64,000 nt of DNA, from NCBI RefSeq assembly GCF_001704155.1, contig NZ_CP016294.1, positions 989,501-1,053,500 on the forward strand. The letters run 5' to 3'. Shown here piece by piece: positions 17,273 through 27,378 of the stretch (within the stretch, counting starts at the first letter, position 1; each line of letters starts with the position of its first letter). Below the pieces are notes generated by a model. The model ran no database searches, was not told the origin of the DNA, and saw only the letters and a list, made by a program, of their open reading frames with translations. Made by a program: the position numbers and the translations under genes. The DNA is from Stenotrophomonas rhizophila. Its GTDB lineage: Bacteria > Pseudomonadota > Gammaproteobacteria > Xanthomonadales > Xanthomonadaceae.

Positions 17273-17358
17273 GGGGGGCAGGCGTCGGGAGTCCAGCGTT
17301 CATTCTAGCGCCTGCCGCCACGGGGCGTAGCCGGGCCGCACGCACTATCATGGGCGGC

Positions 17359-18564
17359 ATGAGTGAACGTCATGACGTAGTGATCGTGGGCGGCGGCCTG
17401 GTCGGGGCCAGCCTGGCCATTGCCCTGGACCGGGCCGGCCGCGATGTCGGGCTGGTCGAGATCGCGCCGCCCGGCGCGCTGCCGCCGGTGTTCGACCAGC
17501 GCAACCTCAGTTTTGCCGCCGCCACGGTCAATGCCTTGACCGCGCTGGGGGTGATGCCGCTGCTGGGCTCGGCGGTGGGGCCGATCACCCGCATCCAGGT
17601 CACCCGCGCCGGTGATTTCGGCCGGGTCCAGATGGACGCTGCGCAGTACGATCGCCCGTGGTTCGGCCAGGTGGTGGTGGCGCGCGATTTCGGCCAGGCA
17701 CTGGAAACCCGCCTGCAGGGCCTGCGCCGCCTCACCCGGTACCGGCCAGCGCGGTTCGTGCGGCTGGGCGCCACGATCGATGGCTGCCGCGAAGTGGTGA
17801 TCGCAGACGATGCCGGTGAGCGCACCCTGCTGGCGCGGCTGGTGGTGGGCGCCGATGGCACCCGCAGTGGCGTGCGCGAGGGGCTGGGCATCGGCGTGGA
17901 CGAACATGATTTCCAGCAGACCCTGTTCGTGGCCCGCGTCCGCTCGGCGCGCGCGCCGGACGGCACCGCGTTCGAACGGTTTACCGATACCGGCCCGACC
18001 GCCCTGCTGCCGCGGGGCGACCGCCATTACGGGGCGGTGCACAGCGTGGCCCGCGACCAGGCCGATGCGGTGCTGGCACTGGACGACGCGGCCTGGCTGG
18101 CGCGCCTGCAGCAGGCCATCGGCTGGCGCGCGGGGCGGCTGCTGGAAAGCGGCCCGCGCAGTGCCTACCCGCTGGTGCAGGTGTTGGCGCAGGGACTGGT
18201 GGGCGAGCGCGCGGTGCTGCTGGGCAATGCGGCGCAGACCATCCATCCGCTGGGCGCGCAGGGCTTCAACCTGGGCCTGCGCGACGCGCTGACCCTGGCC
18301 GAGCTGATCGAAACGGCCGACGACGTGGGCAGCGATGCGCTGCTGCAGGCGCATGTCGCGCGCCGGGACGAGGATCGCCGCCAGACCATCGCCTTCTCCG
18401 GCGGGCTGGCACGGCTGACCAGCAATCCCGCGCCGTTGATGCGCCCGCTGCGCAGTCTCGGGCTGCTGGCAGCGCAGGCGACCTCGATGCAGTCGATGCT
18501 GGTCGGCGGTGCCATGGGCTTCCGCGGCGAGGTCCCGGCGTTGTGCCGGGGAGCCGGCGCATGA
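17359..18564 (+). CDS. ubiH: 2-octaprenyl-6-methoxyphenol hydroxylase (UbiH-type)
   Basis: 401 residues, full length for ubiquinone FAD monooxygenases. The dinucleotide motif VIVGGGLVGASLAIALDRAG, the DG box VVGADGTRSGVRE, and the GD-like box GNAAQTIHPLGAQGFNLGLRDA are intact. It hydroxylates a ring carbon in aerobic ubiquinone synthesis. The ATG at 17359 is preferred to one three codons upstream. It overlaps the next paralogous hydroxylase by ATGA. Which ring carbon it modifies cannot be settled from motifs alone, so UbiH is the likeliest of the UbiH/F/I group. Confidence 0.8.
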   Translation: MSERHDVVIVGGGLVGASLAIALDRAGRDVGLVEIAPPGALPPVFDQRNLSFAAATVNALTALGVMPLLGSAVGPITRIQVTRAGDFGRVQMDAAQYDRPWFGQVVVARDFGQALETRLQGLRRLTRYRPARFVRLGATIDGCREVVIADDAGERTLLARLVVGADGTRSGVREGLGIGVDEHDFQQTLFVARVRSARAPDGTAFERFTDTGPTALLPRGDRHYGAVHSVARDQADAVLALDDAAWLARLQQAIGWRAGRLLESGPRSAYPLVQVLAQGLVGERAVLLGNAAQTIHPLGAQGFNLGLRDALTLAELIETADDVGSDALLQAHVARRDEDRRQTIAFSGGLARLTSNPAPLMRPLRSLGLLAAQATSMQSMLVGGAMGFRGEVPALCRGAGA

Positions 18565-19736
18565 GCCGGCGCGCGCGCGATGTGATCGTGGTGGGCGGCG
18601 GCGTGGTGGGCGCCGCCTGCGCGCTGGCGCTGGCCGATGCCGGGCTGGAGGTCGCCCTGGTCGAAGGCCGCGAACCGCCAGCGTGGCAGCCGCAGCAGCC
18701 GGACCTGCGGGTGTATGCGTTCGCGCCTGACAACGCGAAGCTGCTGCGTACGCTCGGCGTATGGCCGGCGGTGCTGGCCGCGCGCGCCTGCGCGTACCGG
18801 CGCATGCGAGTCTGGGACGCCGCCGGCGGTGAAGAACTGCAGTTCGATGCCGACCGCCTGGGCCGTGAGCAGCTGGGCTGGATCGTGGAAAACGACCTGC
18901 TGGTGGACCGGCTGTGGGCGGCCCTGCCGGCGGCGGGTGTGCAGCTGTGCTGCCCGGCACGGGTGGAAGGGCTCGAACAGGATGCCGACGGCGTGCGCGT
19001 GCGGCTGGAGGACGGGCGCCGGCTGGACGCCGCGCTGGCCATCGCCGCCGACGGCGCGGACTCGACCCTGCGCCGCCTGGCCGGCGTGCAGGTCAGCCGC
19101 CAGGAGTACGCGCAGCGCGGCGTGGTCGCCTACATCGATACCGAACAGGACAACCAGGCCACGGCCTGGCAGCGCTTCCTGACCACCGGGCCGCTGGCGG
19201 TGCTGCCGGCCGGCACGCACCGCAACTCCATCGTGTGGACGCTCCCTGATGCGGAGGCCGAACGCGTGCTGGGGCTGGACGAGGCCGCCTTCAACGCCGA
19301 GCTGACCCGCGCCTTCGGCGCCCGGCTGGGCGCGATGACCCTGGCCTCGCGGCGCGCCGCCTTCCCGCTGCGCCGCCAGCTGGCCAGTGCCTACGTGGCA
19401 GGCCGCGTGCTGGCGCTGGGCGATGCCGCGCATGTGGTGCATCCGCTGGCCGGGCAGGGCGTGAACCTGGGCCTGCGCGATGTGGCGGCGCTGCATGCCA
19501 CGGTGCTGCGTGCGCAGCAGCGACGCCAGGACTGGGCTTCGCCCGACCGCCTGCAGCGCTGGGCACGCGAACGCCGCAGCGAGAACACGGTGTCGGCCTA
19601 TGGCTTTGACGCGATCAACACCATTTTCTCCAACGACGAGATGCATTTGACGCTGGCGCGTGGCTGCGCGCTGGGCGGCGTGGGCCGCCTGCCGCCACTG
19701 GTGTCGGCACTGTGGAAGCGCGCGGCGGGGCTGTAG
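18561..19736 (+). CDS. UbiH/UbiF/VisC-family FAD monooxygenase
   Basis: 391 residues. The motifs VIVVGGGVVGAACALALADAG, AIAADGADSTLRRLAG and LGDAAHVVHPLAGQGVNLGLRDVAALH define the same family as the upstream gene. It likely performs a second ring hydroxylation in ubiquinone synthesis (UbiF- or UbiI-like). The ATG at 18561 lies inside the ubiH stop (ATGA), so both are co-translated. The gene ends about 24 bp before the promoter-like block of the following small gene. Confidence 0.85.
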   Translation: MSRRARDVIVVGGGVVGAACALALADAGLEVALVEGREPPAWQPQQPDLRVYAFAPDNAKLLRTLGVWPAVLAARACAYRRMRVWDAAGGEELQFDADRLGREQLGWIVENDLLVDRLWAALPAAGVQLCCPARVEGLEQDADGVRVRLEDGRRLDAALAIAADGADSTLRRLAGVQVSRQEYAQRGVVAYIDTEQDNQATAWQRFLTTGPLAVLPAGTHRNSIVWTLPDAEAERVLGLDEAAFNAELTRAFGARLGAMTLASRRAAFPLRRQLASAYVAGRVLALGDAAHVVHPLAGQGVNLGLRDVAALHATVLRAQQRRQDWASPDRLQRWARERRSENTVSAYGFDAINTIFSNDEMHLTLARGCALGGVGRLPPLVSALWKRAAGL

Positions 19737-19756
19737 GTCCCGGGGAGATCGAAATC

Positions 19757-19853
19757 TGGAAGTGGGCTGGGCTGCCACTGCGCAGACTGTGGCGCGGCTG
19801 GCGCTGTCCGGCCTCGACAGCGCGTCGCGCTTCCCATCTTCCGGAACTCCCCC
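19757..19853 (+). promoter_or_regulatory. Upstream region shared with the next small gene (copy A)
   Basis: It contains GGAAGTGGG at 19758, GCAGACTG at 19782, CGCGTCGC at 19821 and a TTCC-rich stretch before the ATG. The same blocks in the same order, at nearly the same spacing to the start codon, precede the gene at 20325. I see no similar region elsewhere in the window. The distance of about 16 bp between the first two blocks would suit a sigma-factor promoter, but no known consensus fits. Confidence 0.5.
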
Positions 19854-20168
19854 ATGGCACTTTCGCCCCTTGATCGTACCCAACAGCCGTCGTCGGCGAA
19901 CCGCATGTTCGGCCGCGCTCCGCAAGGCGTCTCTGGCAGGCTTGGCTTGCAGCTCACCACCATACACAACCGTGGTGTGGCGTCGAAGCCGCTGCGTGAC
20001 ATCCCGGAGGCCCGCGCGGTCGGCGGTGAGGTCCACACGGTGGCGGCCGTGCGGCAGGACGACGTCGATCGCGACAGTTGCCAGTACTTCGTGAAGCTGT
20101 TGCTGTCCCACAAGCAGGGTATCCCGGTCAAGCAGTGCCTCGCGTTGAACCGGCGTCGCCAGGGCTGA
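19854..20168 (+). CDS. Small protein of unknown function
   Basis: 104 residues, no signal peptide or membrane helix, basic (ends in LNRRRQG), with a helical stretch QYFVKLLLSHKQGIPVKQCLAL. I recognise no family. The ribosome-binding site is weak (CCGGAA). The main support for its being real is the upstream region shared with the gene at 20325. Base composition looks somewhat less GC-rich than the neighbours. It may be a remnant or a lineage-specific gene. Confidence 0.45.
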   Translation: MALSPLDRTQQPSSANRMFGRAPQGVSGRLGLQLTTIHNRGVASKPLRDIPEARAVGGEVHTVAAVRQDDVDRDSCQYFVKLLLSHKQGIPVKQCLALNRRRQG

Positions 20169-20225
20169 TGCGTGCGGCGGTGAGGCCCCCGCGTTGGCGC
20201 GACGAGCCCGGGATGATTGATTCTT

Positions 20226-20324
20226 GAAAGTGGGTGGCCCCTGCGTTTCAGCAGACTGAACGGGTCTGGAGGCGTTCCACCGTAACGGGTGCGGACGCGT
20301 CGCTCCCCTTCTCGAGGAAGAATC
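20226..20324 (+). promoter_or_regulatory. Upstream region shared with the preceding small gene (copy B)
   Basis: TGAAAGTGGG at 20225-20234, GCAGACTG at 20251, CGCGTCGC at 20296 and a CCTTCTC stretch line up with copy A at 19757. GCAGACTG lies 74 bp before the ATG here and 72 bp before it in copy A. The ribosome site GAGGAAG precedes the start. Confidence 0.5.
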
Positions 20325-20750
20325 ATGAGCATTGCCGAGGTTCTCAACCAGCTTTTCCGGCCGGCGTCGTTCAACGCTGAAAAGACCGTGCGCGCGATCG
20401 TTGCCCATCCCGAGGCGGCCGCCAGGGATTTCAATGGACTGATCACGCACATCAACAACAGGTGCCACCAGTACGGCATCGGCTGCCGGGGCGAGGATGG
20501 CCTTCGGGCCCAGGTGAACCTGGACAAATTTGCCCGCTCCAAGGGCGCCGCCGCGCCGACCGAGGGCCAGGCCAAGCTCCTGCTGAACAGCCTCAAATCC
20601 CTGCAGCGCGACCTCGAGCGCCAGCGCGGTCCCGCCCGGTTGGCCTCTGGGCCACATGACAGCTGGAACAATGACCGCCTGAATCAGTTGAACAAAGCGC
20701 TGGAACTGACCCGCAGCCTGCAGCACTTCCGGGGGCCCGCCAGGGGCTGA
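20325..20750 (+). CDS. Small protein of unknown function
   Basis: 141 residues starting at an ATG with a strong AGGAAG site. No signal peptide or membrane segment. Mostly helical and hydrophilic, with NRCHQYGIGCRGEDG (two cysteines) near residue 45 and a long helix KLLLNSLKSLQRDLERQR. I recognise no family. It shares its upstream region, not its protein sequence, with the gene at 19854, which suggests common regulation. It is convergent with rlmM, 39 bp apart. Confidence 0.6.
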   Translation: MSIAEVLNQLFRPASFNAEKTVRAIVAHPEAAARDFNGLITHINNRCHQYGIGCRGEDGLRAQVNLDKFARSKGAAAPTEGQAKLLLNSLKSLQRDLERQRGPARLASGPHDSWNNDRLNQLNKALELTRSLQHFRGPARG

Positions 20751-20789
20751 GCCCTTCTCAGCGCAGCAGCCAGCGCTGCCGCGCGTCCT

Positions 20790-21836
20790 TCATCGCCCGG
20801 TCCACGCCAGTACCGTGATTTCCTCACGGTCGTGGTAGAGCTGCTTGGCGCGCAGGGTGAGCGGTCGCCCGGCCTGCGCTTCGAACAGCTCCAGGCACAG
20901 CCGGGTTTCGTCCCAGCGCTTCTTCATCGGCAGCTTGAGGTTGAAGATCGCGTGCCGGCACCAGCCCTCGCGGAACCAGGTGGCCATGCGCTCGGCCACG
21001 CGGCGCGGCTGCTCGACCATGTCGCAGACCATCCAGTCCAGCGGCGCCTCGGGCTGCCAGTGGAACCCATCGGCGCGCAGGTGTTCGACCAGGCCGGTTT
21101 CCAGCACGTGCTCGCGCAGCGGGCCGTTGTCCACGCTGATCACGTGCATGTGCTGGCGGGTGAGCACCCAGGTCCAGCCGCCCGGGGCGGCGCCCAGGTC
21201 GGCCGAGCGCATGCCGGGCTTGACCAGCTGCTCGCGCTCTTCAGGGCTCATCAGGGTCAGCAGCGCTTCGTCCAGCTTCAGCGCCGAGCGCGACGGCGCG
21301 TCGGGCAACAGCTTCAGGCGTGGTATGCCCAGTGCCCAGGGAGCGCTGTCGCGGGTATCGGCCACGCACACAAACGCATGGCGACCGTCAACGAATACGA
21401 CATGCACGCGTGGCAGGCTGGTGTTGGGCTTGTCGGTGAGCAGGCCGGCCTTGCGCAGCGCCGGGCGCAGGGCATTGCCGAAGGCGCGGGCCAGGCCGGC
21501 CAGCGGCTTGCCTTCGTCCGAATCGGGATGTTCCACCCACATGTCGCCGAAGCGTTGCTGGCCGTCCAGCGCGGCCAGGATCGGGGTGATCCGGTCGGTT
21601 GGATCCAGCTCGCGCAGCTCGGCCAGCACCACCAGTTTCTGGCGGGCGAAGATCAGCGAACGCCAGGGCAACGCCTTGGACAGCGCGGCGCCCTCGTCGG
21701 TGGCGAACAGCACGTAGCCATCGTTGCGCTGGGTACGGGCGTAACCGGCGATGTTGGCGTAGGCGGCACGCTCGGCAAGTTCACCGGCAAGTTCGGGCTC
21801 GAAGCCCTGCCGGCACAGGCACAGCAGGCCACTCAT
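20790..21836 (-). CDS. rlmM: 23S rRNA (cytidine-2'-O)-methyltransferase RlmM
   Basis: 348 residues, typical for RlmM. An N-terminal THUMP-like RNA-binding part is followed by a Rossmann methyltransferase with SADLGAAPGGWTWVLT (about residue 215), the catalytic DWMVCDMVEQP and FNLKLPMKKRW. It methylates the 2'-O of C2498 in 23S rRNA (E. coli numbering). Single gene, followed upstream by the deaminase gene in the same orientation (24-bp gap). Confidence 0.94.
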   Translation of the reverse strand: MSGLLCLCRQGFEPELAGELAERAAYANIAGYARTQRNDGYVLFATDEGAALSKALPWRSLIFARQKLVVLAELRELDPTDRITPILAALDGQQRFGDMWVEHPDSDEGKPLAGLARAFGNALRPALRKAGLLTDKPNTSLPRVHVVFVDGRHAFVCVADTRDSAPWALGIPRLKLLPDAPSRSALKLDEALLTLMSPEEREQLVKPGMRSADLGAAPGGWTWVLTRQHMHVISVDNGPLREHVLETGLVEHLRADGFHWQPEAPLDWMVCDMVEQPRRVAERMATWFREGWCRHAIFNLKLPMKKRWDETRLCLELFEAQAGRPLTLRAKQLYHDREEITVLAWTGR

Positions 21837-21860
21837 CGACGCACGCCCATGGCGTGGGTA

Positions 21861-22421
21861 TCAGTAATGCGCACCGTTGATCTCCCCGTACTGGCGCAGC
21901 ACTGCGCGCGCCGCGTCGCGTTCGATGTCGCGCACGACCTCGATGCCGCGCTTGTTGAGTTCGCCGATCCAGTCGGCCGGCAGCGGACCTTCATCGAACG
22001 GGGTCAGTTCTTCCACATCCTGCGCGCTGGCGCCGATCAGCAGCCGGTCGATGCCGGCCCAGATGGTGGCGCCATAGCACTGGCAGCACGGCTGCGAGGA
22101 GGTGGCCAGGGTGATCGGCGACAGCACGTCGTTCAGGCGCGGGCTCTGCAGGCGCTGCTGGGCGAGCATGTAAGCCATGTTCTCGGCATGCGCCAGCGAG
22201 GTGCTGTGCGGCACCACGCGGTTGACGCCGGCCGCGATGACGCGGTCGTCCGGACCAAACACCACGGCGCCGAACGGGCCACCGGTTTCCGCCTCGACGT
22301 TCAGCCGCGACAGTTCGATCGCCAGGGCGACCTTGGCGGCATCGCCGGGATACGCACGGGCCAGGTCGATCTGGTCATGGATCCAGGCGGGCAGGGTGAG
22401 GTGGACTTGCGCGTACAGCAT
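21861..22421 (-). CDS. Nucleoside/nucleobase deaminase (CMP/dCMP-type zinc site)
   Basis: 186 residues. The zinc site is HAE (SLAHAENMA) plus PCxxC (QPCCQCYGA). The layout, with GGPFGAVVFGPDDRVIAAGVNRV before HAE, is like guanine deaminase and related tRNA or nucleoside deaminases. The substrate could be guanine or another purine or pyrimidine; sequence alone does not decide. It lies between glnS and rlmM, all on the minus strand. Confidence 0.85.
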   Translation of the reverse strand: MLYAQVHLTLPAWIHDQIDLARAYPGDAAKVALAIELSRLNVEAETGGPFGAVVFGPDDRVIAAGVNRVVPHSTSLAHAENMAYMLAQQRLQSPRLNDVLSPITLATSSQPCCQCYGATIWAGIDRLLIGASAQDVEELTPFDEGPLPADWIGELNKRGIEVVRDIERDAARAVLRQYGEINGAHY

Positions 22422-22449
22422 GGGACAAACCTTTCGAATGCGGTGGGGC

Positions 22450-24198
<1,749 letters not shown>

Positions 24199-24271
24199 GA
24201 TGCGCAGGCAGAAGGCAGAAAGATTGCCAGTCTAACGTATGCTGCCCCCAGAACCCCCCGGGAGGCGCCCC

Positions 24272-24538
24272 ATGCACGTGATCTACCAGGCCGACAACCT
24301 GTTCGACGCCCATCTGGTCAAGCACGCGCTGGAGGCGGCCGGGATTCCGGCCTTCGTTTTCGGTGAGTCGCTGCTGGGCGGGATGGGCGAGCTGCCGCTG
24401 TTCGGGGTGCTGCGGGTCTGCGTTCCGGACCTGGCCCGCCCGGAGGCGGAGCAGATCGTGGCCGGGCTGGACTTGGGCGGGCCTCAGGATGACCCCATAT
24501 TCGACGGTGACGAAAGCGCCGGCCTGTTGCCGGCCTAG
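24272..24538 (+). CDS. DUF2007-domain protein
   Basis: 88 residues. The N-terminal IYQADNLFDAHLVKHALEAAGIPAFVFGE is the DUF2007 (signal-transducing PII-like fold) pattern, followed by VLRVCVPDLARPEAEQIV. GGGAGG precedes the ATG at 24272, so the longer upstream reading was not used. Function unknown; msrA follows 9 bp later, so they are co-transcribed. Confidence 0.82.
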   Translation: MHVIYQADNLFDAHLVKHALEAAGIPAFVFGESLLGGMGELPLFGVLRVCVPDLARPEAEQIVAGLDLGGPQDDPIFDGDESAGLLPA

Positions 24539-24547
24539 GAGAGCGCC

Positions 24548-25219
24548 ATGTTGGGGATTGCCAAGGGCCTGTTGAGTATCGGGGCGTTCAAGCAGCGCCT
24601 GCCGCGCCCGGAAGAGGCGCTGCCCGGCCGCCAGCACCCGCTTCCGCTGCACAACCAGCACTATGTGAACAGCCATCCGCTCAAGGACGGCTTCGCCGGG
24701 CTGGAGCGCATCCGCTTCGCCATGGGCTGCTTCTGGGGCGCGGAGCGCAAGTTCTGGACCTTGCCGGGGGTGTATTCGACCTCGGTGGGCTATGCGGGCG
24801 GGGTGACCCCGAACCCGACCTACGAGGAAGTGTGCTCGGGCCTGACCGGGCACACCGAGATCGTTGAGGTAGTGTTCGACCCGGCGATCATCAGCCTGGG
24901 CGAGCTGCTGCAGGTGTTCTGGGAGAACCACGACCCGACCCAGGGCATGCGCCAGGGCAACGATACCGGCACCCAGTACCGTTCGGCGATCCATGCCACG
25001 TCCCAGGCCCAGTTCGATGCGGCGCTGGCCAGCCGTGATGCGTATCAGCAGCGCTTGACCGAGGCTGGGCTGGGGGCGATCACTACCGAGATCGAATATC
25101 CGGCGCCTACGTATTACTACGCTGAGGATTACCACCAGCAGTACCTGGCCAAGAATCCGAATGGCTATTGCGGGATTGGTGGGACTGGGGTGAGTTGCCC
25201 GATCGGGGTTGGGGCTTAA
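24548..25219 (+). CDS. msrA: Peptide-methionine (S)-S-oxide reductase
   Basis: 223 residues. The catalytic GCFWG motif lies near residue 61 ([13 protein letters not shown]), followed by GYAGG and the C-terminal region [17 protein letters not shown] with a likely recycling cysteine. The longer N-terminus ([12 protein letters not shown]) is common in proteobacterial MsrA. It repairs oxidised methionine and belongs with the peroxide defence genes further along. GGAGAG precedes the ATG. Confidence 0.95.
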   Translation: MLGIAKGLLSIGAFKQRLPRPEEALPGRQHPLPLHNQHYVNSHPLKDGFAGLERIRFAMGCFWGAERKFWTLPGVYSTSVGYAGGVTPNPTYEEVCSGLTGHTEIVEVVFDPAIISLGELLQVFWENHDPTQGMRQGNDTGTQYRSAIHATSQAQFDAALASRDAYQQRLTEAGLGAITTEIEYPAPTYYYAEDYHQQYLAKNPNGYCGIGGTGVSCPIGVGA

Positions 25220-25504
25220 CAGCTCCTGGTTGCATTTGATGCTGGAGGTGCCGGGCGTTGCCCGGCACCTTCATGCGTTCTGGCGAACAGCCGGTAGCCT
25301 GCGCATGGCCTGAGCTGGGCCGGCGGGTGCGGGTTTGCGGGACACGCTGCAAGTACGTCCATGTAAGCTCGTTCGCGCCATCCATGGCGCTCTACGGTCC
25401 CGCAAACCCGCCCCCGCCGACCCCCGACGGTGCAAAGGTGGCCACGGTAGATCAACGGCGGTGCCGATCATTTTCATGCGTTACCGGGCGCGGTGGCGTT
25501 CCGT

Positions 25505-25529
25505 GCCGTCGTTCGGAAACCGACGCTAC
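25505..25529 (-). repeat. SMAG-type REP hairpin
   Basis: On the minus strand it reads GTAGCGTCGGTTTCCGAACG, then ACGGC; same hairpin type as at 401. Its GTAG head faces that of the next unit, 20 bp away. Confidence 0.65.
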
Positions 25530-25549
25530 CGGCCCGATACCCATTCGGC

Positions 25550-25574
25550 GTAGAGCCACGCCCTGCGTGGCTGC
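25550..25574 (+). repeat. SMAG-type REP hairpin
   Basis: GTAG followed by the perfect stem AGCCACGC / GCGTGGCT around CCT. The same sequence occurs inverted at 41072. Confidence 0.75.
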
Positions 25575-25763
25575 CTTTTGCATCCGCCCGCGACTCACCA
25601 TCTGGGGCGGATGGCGGGCAGCCCCCGTAGGGACTGTCAAAAACATGGATGTTTTTGCCAAGCCCCCATGGATGGGTTTACGGCGTGTCCCGGAGCGGGG
25701 CTGGCCGACGGCCGCCCTGCTCGGATGAACTGAAACGCCAGCCGTTCGCGGAAATCTCAAATG

Positions 25764-25803
25764 AAAACGGGACGAATGCAATCGCAGCATCCGTCCCGCT
25801 TTT
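25764..25803. terminator. Bidirectional intrinsic terminator between msrA and tal
   Basis: A stem of about 13 bp (ACGGGACG..ATGC / GCATCCGTCCCGC) is flanked by AAAA on the left and TTTT on the right, so each strand shows a hairpin followed by T residues. It lies 20 bp after the tal stop on the minus strand and also faces transcripts from msrA. Confidence 0.8.
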
Positions 25804-25823
25804 ACATCGGTAACAACTACGGC

Positions 25824-26786
25824 TTACAGCCGTTCGCGAATCGTCTGGCGCAGCGCTTCAAGGTCCTTGGCGAATGCGTCGATGCCGGCGGCCAGCTTCT
25901 CGGTGGCCATCGGGTCGGCGGCCAGGTCGGCGGCGAATGTCGCGGCGTCGATCGGGGTGACGTTGACCGCTTCGGGGGCGCCCGCCACCAGCTTGCGCGG
26001 CAGCTCGCCGTGGTCGGCGTCCAGCTTTTCCAGCAGGTCCGGCGAGATGGTCAGGCGGTCGCAACCGGCCAGTGCTTCGATCTGCGCGGTGGAGCGGAAC
26101 GAGGCGCCCATCACCACCGTCGGCGAGCCGCGGCGCTTGAACTCGGCGTACACGCCACGTACGAACACCACGCCCGGGTCGGCGTCGATGTTGGCCGGGG
26201 CCTGGCCGTTGGCCACGTACCAGTCCAGGATCCGGCCGACGAACGGGGAGATCAGGAACGCGCCGGCCTCGCTGCAGGCCAGCGCCTGGGTCGGGTTGAA
26301 GATCAGCGTCAGATTGCAGTCGATGCCTTCGGCCTGCAGCTGGCGGGCGGCTTCCACGCCTTCCCAGGTGGCGGCGATCTTGATCAGCACCTTGCTGCGC
26401 GGCACGCCGGCCGCTTCGTACATGGCGATGAACTGGCGCGCCTTGGTCACCGTGTTCGCCGTGTCGTGCGCCAGGTCGGCGTCGACTTCGGTGGACACAC
26501 GGCCCGGCACCAGCGTGCTCAGCAGCGTGCCCACGCCCACGGTGAGGCGGTCGGCCACGGCGTGCACGACGGTTTCGCGCCCGCCCGACTGCTCCCGGCC
26601 CCAGGCCAGTTCGCGCTCGATCAGTTCGGCGTAGACCGGCAAGTCGAGTGCCTTCTTGACCAGCGTGGGATTGGTCGTGCAGTCGACCGGCTTCAGGCGC
26701 TTGATCGCCTCGTAATCGCCGGTATCGGCCACGACCACGGACAGGTCGCGCAGCTGCGAAAGTTTGGACGGGGTTGCGGTGCTCAT
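25824..26786 (-). CDS. tal: Transaldolase
   Basis: 320 residues, TalB-like length. The Schiff-base lysine is Lys136 in [11 protein letters not shown]; the signature [11 protein letters not shown] is at about residue 37. It moves a dihydroxyacetone unit between sugar phosphates in the pentose phosphate pathway, which helps supply NADPH for the nearby peroxide-reducing system. Upstream on the same strand are rnk and oxyR. A bidirectional terminator follows. Confidence 0.96.
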   Translation of the reverse strand: MSTATPSKLSQLRDLSVVVADTGDYEAIKRLKPVDCTTNPTLVKKALDLPVYAELIERELAWGREQSGGRETVVHAVADRLTVGVGTLLSTLVPGRVSTEVDADLAHDTANTVTKARQFIAMYEAAGVPRSKVLIKIAATWEGVEAARQLQAEGIDCNLTLIFNPTQALACSEAGAFLISPFVGRILDWYVANGQAPANIDADPGVVFVRGVYAEFKRRGSPTVVMGASFRSTAQIEALAGCDRLTISPDLLEKLDADHGELPRKLVAGAPEAVNVTPIDAATFAADLAADPMATEKLAAGIDAFAKDLEALRQTIRERL

Positions 26787-26837
26787 TGCGGCTCCTGGAA
26801 CGTTACCTGGGCCCTGCGCGGTGCGTGGCAGGGACGA

Positions 26838-27242
26838 TCAAATCTTGGGGGCGTGGACGGCCTTCACCCGCAGGCGCAGTTTGCGGCCGCCAGGTGCATC
26901 CCAGTCCATCGACTGGCCAACGGCCAGGCCCAGCAGTGCGGTGCCCACCGGTGCGAGGATGGAGACCTTGCCCTGGTCGACATCGGCTTCGCGCGGGTAC
27001 ACCAGCGTCAGCTCGTGCTTGTCGCCGTGCAGCTCATCTTCGCATTCCACACGCGAATGCATCATGACCACGCCTTCGGGCATCTGTTCCGGCGCCACGA
27101 CGGTCGCACGGTTCAACTCATCGGCCAGGGCCAGCGCCGCGGGCGTCTTGGCGACGGTGGGTCCGTCGAGCATGGCCTCGAGGCGGTCCATGTCGTGACT
27201 GGAAACGGTGATGGACGGCGGCAGGCCGCTGGCGGTAGACAT
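26838..27242 (-). CDS. rnk: Nucleoside diphosphate kinase regulator (Rnk, GreA/GreB-type C-domain)
   Basis: 134 residues from an ATG preceded by AAGGAG. A short N-terminal part (SHDMDRLEAML) precedes a GreA/GreB-like FKBP domain (VECEDELHGDKHELTLVYP, ILAPVGTALLGLAVGQSMDW). Rnk proteins bind RNA polymerase near the secondary channel and affect nucleoside diphosphate kinase levels. It ends 51 bp before tal. An intrinsic terminator separates it from oxyR. Confidence 0.85.
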   Translation of the reverse strand: MSTASGLPPSITVSSHDMDRLEAMLDGPTVAKTPAALALADELNRATVVAPEQMPEGVVMMHSRVECEDELHGDKHELTLVYPREADVDQGKVSILAPVGTALLGLAVGQSMDWDAPGGRKLRLRVKAVHAPKI

Positions 27243-27273
27243 CTGAAACTCCTTGTTTATGGAAGACCCAAGC

Positions 27274-27301
27274 AAAAGGCGGCGCCTGCTGGCACCGCCT
27301 T
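27274..27301 (-). terminator. Intrinsic terminator downstream of oxyR
   Basis: On the minus strand an 11-bp stem (AAGGCGGTGCC / GGCGCCGCCTT) with an AGCA loop is followed by TTGCTT. It lies about 80 bp after the oxyR stop and before rnk. Confidence 0.65.
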
Positions 27302-27378
27302 GTCCTATTGTGCTGCCTATCCGCAGCGGATGCGACCCGGGCCCGGGGGGCGCCGGCATGGCCGGTTCAGCGTGACCG

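Larger units (their letters stand above)
25318..25716. repeat. Composite repeat: two long inverted palindromes around paired SMAG hairpins (copy 3)
   Basis: Read on the minus strand it has the same order as the other copies. A forward palindrome (25716-25605, core with AAAAACATGGATGTTTTT on the plus strand) comes first, then a SMAG pair (25574-25505). The spacer follows (GGTAACGCATG, GTTGATCT at about 25490-25440), then the reverse palindrome (25421-25318, arms GCGGGTTTGCGGGA / TCCCGCAAACCCGC). It occupies most of the 604-bp gap between convergent msrA and tal. The rest of the gap holds the terminator at 25764. Confidence 0.7.

Noticed and set aside
17273..17358. A cobalamin riboswitch before btuM
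   Set aside because: Only 86 bp separate btuM from the divergent ubiH start, and I could not find a B12 box or the expected helices.
18165..20726. An 850-codon minus-strand frame across the ubiquinone hydroxylase genes and the small genes
   Set aside because: It overlaps two well-supported flavoprotein genes, has no recognisable domain, and shows the Ala/Arg/Gln/His bias of antisense frames.
25220..25823. Possible small genes in the msrA-tal gap
   Set aside because: Open frames here coincide with the palindromic repeats, differ between copies and have no ribosome sites.
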